A stretch of DNA of 64,000 bases from Cryptomeria japonica (Eukaryota > Streptophyta > Pinopsida > Cupressales > Cupressaceae). Within the stretch, counting starts at the first letter, position 1. The number at the start of each line of letters is the position of its first letter. Below are positions 40,401 through 47,300 of the stretch, one piece after another. The position numbers and the translations under genes were made by a program. Location: the NCBI RefSeq assembly GCF_030272615.1, contig NC_081412.1:345023870-345087869 (forward strand), in the 5' to 3' direction. The notes beneath the pieces were generated by a model, which saw only the letters and a program-made list of their open reading frames with translations, searched no databases and was not told the origin of the DNA.

Positions 40401-41275
40401 CGCAACCATTCTTGTTAGATTTCGTGGTTATTCCCTCAAAGAAGAAAGGCTATGACGCCATCCTGGGGAGAGCGTGGTTGATCAACGCGAGGGTAAACCA
40501 CAATTGGAAGAAAAATACCCTTTCCATGGAGAAGGGAGGGCGGAAATATACCATTGACCTACACACCCAAGATGTCGGCGAAGAGCTCGCCTCTTCAGAC
40601 TCGGACTCAGAGGACTCTAATAAAGGGGAAGGGGGTCCCGATGAAAGCAAGGGCAAGAACGCGATGGAGCCGAACAGTGAAGGGGTGCTCGAATTGGAGG
40701 GATGTTCTGAAGATGAGGTATGCTCACTTAATGGGCTCTTCCACTGGCAAATGGAGGATTACGAAATGTTCCAAAGCTATAGGCTCGAAGTAGAGGAACC
40801 AGAGCAACCAACAGAGGTGTACCTGCCAGAATACAAAGAATATTGGAAGGGAGACGCCCCAAATCCTGGCGACGTAGATAATCCGAAGAGTGTTGGCCAC
40901 AATTGGAACCCTGTATGGAAGACCGCAGTCTTCAAAATCTTTATTATTCTTCTTCTTCTTATGTACGGGAAGGAGACCGTGGTCCCTGTAAAATTTGTGG
41001 TTCCAGGTCTTCGGATGGCCATTGAAAATAGACTTGCCACCAACGGGCCCAAATTGAAACCCTACCACGCGAAGCGCGCAGGGGACCCGAGAGGCCGGAC
41101 GGACACCCGAGAGCCCAAAGGGGGACCTGAGAGGATGGAAGGGGACCTAAGAGGCCGGGCAAGCAACTCGAGAGGCACGGGACAAAAGCAGGAGACTTTT
41201 GGGCGAGAAAAACCGAGAAGGATGAAGGGCGATCCCAGAGATAGGGGACTCGAGCCGAAGACTCTCTAGACAACT

Positions 41276-41306
<31 letters not shown>

Positions 41307-44300
41307 AGAAGAAAAAAAATCGCATGGTCGTACGATAGCGACCGTACGGTCAAAAAAAGAAAAAAGAAGGGGAAAATGGCCACCGTACGGTGGGACCAAG
41401 GTGACGAGGTGACACCACCGTGCGGTGGACGGTGCACCACCGTGCGGTGGAACCACCGACGGTGACACCATCGTGCGGTGGAACCACCGATGGTGACACC
41501 ACCGTGCGGTGGAACCATCGTGCGGTGGGAGCCACCGAAGGCCGCGCAAGGATATAAAACGCCGCACGAAGACACCATGCCGCACACCGAGGAGAGGAAG
41601 AAGACACCACGCCGCACACCGCTGAGGAAAGGAAGAAGCAACCACACCGCACAGCCGACCTTGGCAATAAAACCCCGCGGAGGAAGAAGACACCGAACAC
41701 GGCCGAAGGCACATCACCGCGCAGCCAAGGAAAGGGACGCACCGCACGGCCCGATCAATACACACAGCCCACAAGCTACCGCAGGGAGTGAAGCGGACGG
41801 ATGGGGTCGAGGGTTCTTACAGATTGATCCGCCGCTTAGGGAGAGCGGGAGCCCACACAATCCACACAGCCACGTAAGGGCAAAACGACCGCCACAGGTA
41901 GACCAAGCAGCCACACCATTGGAGTGGTGTTGTTGACCGGAGGTGTGTCCGTACGATAAGAAGGGTGTCGACCGCACGATTGGAGGTGCTAGTGCTGTTG
42001 TTGATCGTACAGGAAGGTTGTATGGCCGGGGTGCCATCGGGGACATTACAGTGCCTAAAAAAAAAAAACGACGACGGCCAGATTTAAAATGATTTGTTGG
42101 AGTTTGGAGCCTAGACACTGAAAATATTGGAGTGTAGAAGAAGGGTTTTGACATCATAAAATATCACAGAAATGATGCGCGCCATGGACTTTCGTGGGGT
42201 TCTGAAGGTTGTAAATTGGTGTTGGCGGCGGGGGCGCTACCCCTCGACCCCGCGGGGGCGCTGCCCCTCAACCCCGCTGGGGCGTTGCCCCAGACCCCGC
42301 GAGGGGCGCTACCCCCCGACCCCGCTGGGGGCGTTGCCCCCAGACCCCCAGTTTATTTTGAGCTACAGAAGACCATGGGAAGTGTTGTGGTTGTCCGTAT
42401 TGTGAGGAAGAAGCCCGCAGCTAAGCATTGGCAGGGAAGCCATAAGCCGTAGAGGGAGACGAATTTGGAGGTTGGGAACAAACAGAGTTCGAGGGAAGGC
42501 ATTGCAGGTCCGCACAGTTGTATGCCACCAGGGAGTTATTCAGTTCAGTTTTTAGCCTTTGGGGAGTGTGATGGAGGATTTCAGGTGTCTCCTTGCATTT
42601 GTGCCAGCAGGTTGTGGCCACCTCCAGGCAGGATAGGTACGCTTTGAGGAACTCGGAGTATGTCTCGGTTGGACGTGAGGTTGCCTTGGTGGATGCATAG
42701 AGGGCTCGGGAGGAGCTGACCACCAGGTGGGAGGCAATAGTCTCGTGAGACTTAGTTCAGCGTACCCAGGAGTTGGATGCCGGGAGAGCAGCACGGGTGG
42801 CTATCGAGGACAAATTGGCTAGGGAGATAGTATCAATTGAGTAGCAGTTGGTGGAAGCTGAGACTGAAAAACATGTTTTGCAGACAAGTTTGGGTTAGGC
42901 ACAGGAGGACTGTGATGGCAAAGGAAGCAATATTGGTGAAATCCGCACTTCAGCATTGGATGGTAGCAGAAAAGGGTTTTCAGGCGAGGACGCAGCAAGT
43001 GTATAAGATCCGGGCCCAACTGGCATCAGTAGTTCCTGCCGTTCATCTCTATTTTGTATTAAGTCGTCGGAGTCGACTTCTTTTCTTGGGGGGGATGATG
43101 TTGACGGGAATAATCATTATGTTATGTTGTTATACTATGTTTATGTTGTCATCGGTAATAATGAGTTACGGCGGTCAGTTAGTTGGCCGACGGGTAGGTA
43201 GTTGGAGTCGCGACGGTTGTGTCATACCCCTTCGGGTATTATATATTTTGTACCTTTTCTTCGAAGTAGGATCATGTTAGTCATGTCAGATGTAATGTTA
43301 TAAGCACTTATTGTACATGGACTGTGGAATTAATACAAAGGCTGGTTATTTAATATATTTCCATTATGTTTTGTGCATTTACTTTCTGCATTTAACCATT
43401 TACCCGAGAGGGCAAACATAGAGTGTTCTAGCATCATATATTTTTGGGATCTTCCGATCCCAAATTTCAACTTATTTAATATGTTGTCAATTCTGTCAAT
43501 ATGTTGCTGAATTGTTTTATTATTTTATTGTATGAGTCTCTGTTATAAGGAATAGGATAGACAAACAAGATGGTCTCCAAAAGGCAAATACATGGTTTTG
43601 GTGATGCCTTGTCACTCTATTGACAAATAAATAAATATTAACTAGCATTTGATTATGTTTACATGGTATGTATGAATCAATTGATTACTTTGCAATATTC
43701 GATGCAGCAAGCAGGCCTATTCTTGATGAAGACTCAGAAAGTGCTATTGTTCCTTATAAGGTATGTTTAAATAAAGCTATTTTAACTTGACTATGTAGCT
43801 GTCAACAATTTTGAATGTAGACAAGATTGCTACATCAACAATTTAGTCATGGTTCTAAGGACTTCTAGGTACCTTACAGTGAGCCAGAAAACTTTGTTCA
43901 GAATACACATTCAGCACTTCTCATCATGTTTTGTATTTATGTTCTTTCAGTCAAGAAGACATTCAGTTGATGGGATTGAACCAGCACATGGAGGAAATTC
44001 AAAGTTATCTTTCTTATCCTTATATTCAAATTATTAGTACTTAGATTGCTATTAGCACACTAGTCATCCTGTTCTAAGTGCATTTATCAATCATGATTGA
44101 CAGTAAAAAACTTAATTTTTAGTGGTGCAATATTTGCATTTTAGAAGGCCTCTTAGTGTAACATATTCATTGCACTTGTCTCAGAGCATGCTTGCTTAGG
44201 GTCTTGGAGACACGGAAAATTGTGTTGCAGAAAGAACAAGGAATGGCCTTTGCTCGAGCTACAGCTGCTGGGTTTGACATGGAGCATATGCAAGATTTAT

Positions 44301-47300
44301 GTTCCTTTGCAGATTGCTTTGGGGCTTTTCGCCTTCGGTAATATTTTTTAGATTGGAATGATAATAATAGTCTAAAAAGAATATTGGAATGTCGGTATAA
44401 TTTTCTTGGAATTTCCACAATAATATACTACCAGAGTTCTTACATTCCTTTGGCACTATGGTGGTAACAACTTAGGAGTTTTGGCTGGTTTCGTTTGCAA
44501 CAGAGAAGCCTGCATAAAATTTACGAACTTATGGAAGAAAAAGCAAGAAACTGGGCTTTGGTTGGAAGAAATGGACTTAGAAACCATGGAGACCTCTTCA
44601 ACTCGATCAGAGATGGCTCTTATGAATGCTTCTGGGATCACATTGACTAGTGAATCTGTTATTGTTCAGCGTCTAAAACCAAAGGACTTTCCTGATGGAT
44701 GGTCTGATGTTACAAGTGAAGTTGGCAATTCAAAAATTTCTTCTCATGATGATATGACCATCCATGGAAAGTCAAATGTGGCTGAAGGTTCAACAGATGC
44801 CAATGGGGAGAACACTGGCTTGAATTATAACAGAGGTATGGTTATTCTATATTTCTTTTCCCAAGGATTCATGCAAAGGTTAAGTATGAGTTTGTTGTTT
44901 CAAAGTGATAGATAACTATCTACTGGAGTAATTTCTGATGGTGAAGGTGCAATGGTGTTTTCAATCCCAGAGAACAAGTTATCTCTGGAAGGTCAGGTAT
45001 CACCAGCACTGGCTGGAAATAATGATTTTGCTCAAGGCCATTTCCAACAGCCTATGATGCCGGTATGGACAGGCCAAGCTCCACAACACATGCAGAATTT
45101 TCTATCTTATGGTGTTGGACCTCAACCTACCATGCAAGGGCTTCCTGGGTTTCATATGCAAGGTGCACCTTATTATCATGGTAATCCTTCAAATCCTCCC
45201 TTTTATCAGGGTGTGTATCCTCAAGCAGATAATTATCAAGGTTTAGGTGTGCCTCCCCAACATTTACAACCCCGCTGGCCTCTATATGCTGAAGATCCAA
45301 GGTTTGCTACAGCTCAAATGACAGAATCATCTGCCATGACTGGAATGTCTTTGGATATGAAACATCATTCAATTAATGAGAGGGACACAACTATAAAATC
45401 AGAGACTTCAGATACAGGAAGTCCAAAATCTCTTTCAAAGTCACTGAACCTTTTAGGCCAGGATACTGATTCTGAACCAGAGAGAGAATATATGCCCAGT
45501 CAAGAATTAAATAGACATCTGCATCGAAGGTCCAAATCCCCACACAGAAGATCCTCTTCTCCACATAGGAAGATACAGATTGGGCGGGCTGGAAACAAGC
45601 GATCTGGCATGGTGGTTATTCGCAATATCAATTATATTACATCAAAAAGATCTGATAAAACAGGCAGAGATGACATTTCAGAAAATTCCAACTCAGAGAT
45701 GGATAGTAATGGTGAAGATGATCTTAAACAACAAGCTGAAGATGTTCAGTTATGTGTCCATGATATGATTGGCCTTTTTGAGAAGCGCCAGGAATCTGCA
45801 GAATCTTTGACAAAAAAGCAAGGCTCTAAGTACTCTGCAGATAGTCAGAATTCCAGGAATAATAAAGGTAATGGTACAAGAAATGACCCCGCTACAGAAG
45901 CCGACCAAAAAGATGATGAGAATGAGAGTTGGAGTATCTTCCAGAAATATCTTTTGCAAGATGATGAATCAACTCAGAACAATATTGACAATGTTGATAA
46001 TGTAGACCAAGGTGGTAAGCAAAAGACTGAAAATGTGGACGACATGATTGTGGCTCACAGAGATGTTCTAGGATCAAAAGGCTGGGAAGCAAACAATGTA
46101 ATTCGTCTTGAGCAAGAGTTGGTTCCCAAGAAGAAAGAACAGGATCTAGCTAAAGATTCATTTATTTTACCTGAACGGGTTCGCGAAGATGCATTATTGG
46201 ATGGTCGGGGAATCGGTGAGAGTGAGAAATCTTCAATTCCCAAAAAGTCAATAACTTATGATGATCTGTTCGTTTCTAGAGAAGTGGGGCAGACAACTTC
46301 AGATGGTGCCAGCTCAGATCCATTTGCTAGTGGAGAATTTAAGTATACAACCAATCAGCAGAGTGATTATCTACGTACAGACAAGAGTTATGGGCAAGGT
46401 ATAGGGGATGATTCTTTCATGGTCTCTACTAGATCTATTCCACAGTATCAAACTGGTAATGAGTGGAGGACAATCATGAATATTGACTCTGAACTCTCTG
46501 CAGAAAAAGAGGAAAATTCTTCTCATGGTATGCCACATCAGCAACATGAAACTACAAATGATTATGAATGTGATGAGCTATACATTATGCCAGAGCGCAT
46601 ATCTGAAAGGGAGTCCTTAGGTGTACTGTGGGATCCGGCTATGGACTATAAGATGCAGGCTAATATGGCTGATAAGGTAGATCCTCATTCTGGCCATACT
46701 GGCATATTCGATGAGATCAAATCTCCAGAAGACAAGGCAAATTCTAAAATGAAGGAAAATCCAAAATCAAAGAAGTCAGAAAAGGATCTGCAATTAAAAG
46801 TCATGCAAGAGGTATTGGAGAAAAGAAAAGCAGAAATGGCTGCTAGGATCCCAAGACTAGGAAAACCAAATCCACTAGCTGAAGCACAAATGCGTGCAGA
46901 GAAGTTACGGGTGTTCAAAGCGAACTTACAGAAAACCAAGAAGGAGATGGTACTTTTCTTTTCTCCTTAGCCACCTTTTATCTATTGTTCACTTCAGAAA
47001 AAGTGAAATTGACCTTGAATTCAAATAATAGCTATGAAAAATTGATTCTTATTTTTGTTTTCTTCCTTATCATGTTTTTGTGTGCATTGGAGCTTATTTT
47101 AACATTCTGATTTGTTGGGTAATGTATGATTGCAGGAAGAGAGAGAAAGAAACCGGCTTGAACAATTAAAGATACAAAGACAAAAGAGGATTGCAGCTAG
47201 ACGAAGTTCCAGTCCAACTTCATCTTCATCAACTTCACAAACCATGAAGCCGCAACTTAAGACTGGTCATGCTAGTACATTATTGTCTCCCAGTTCACAA

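Larger units (their letters stand above)
36326..43418 (+). mobile_element. young Ty3-gypsy-type LTR retrotransposon in intron 4
   Basis: Length 7,093 bp, same direction as the host gene. Flanked by TAGAG (36321-36325 and 43419-43423). LTRs 36326-36645 and 43099-43418; primer site at 36648; polypurine tract at 43086-43098. Content in order: leader, a short charged ORF, a scrambled duplicated block, a gag-protease frame fused to the integrase end, an A-run, palindromic and GC-rich repeats, and a dead coiled-coil frame. It lacks reverse transcriptase, RNase H and the integrase core, so it depends on other elements to move. LTR divergence is 5 in 320 (1.6%), so it inserted recently for a plant with slow substitution rates. 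Intron 4 would be about 530 bp without it. Confidence 0.93.

Noticed and set aside
40959-41774. 271-codon minus-strand open frame
   Set aside because: It is the reverse strand of the gag-fusion tail, the A-run and the CGGTGG array. Its composition (long Phe and Ser runs, RWCHH repeats) reflects those repeats, not a protein.
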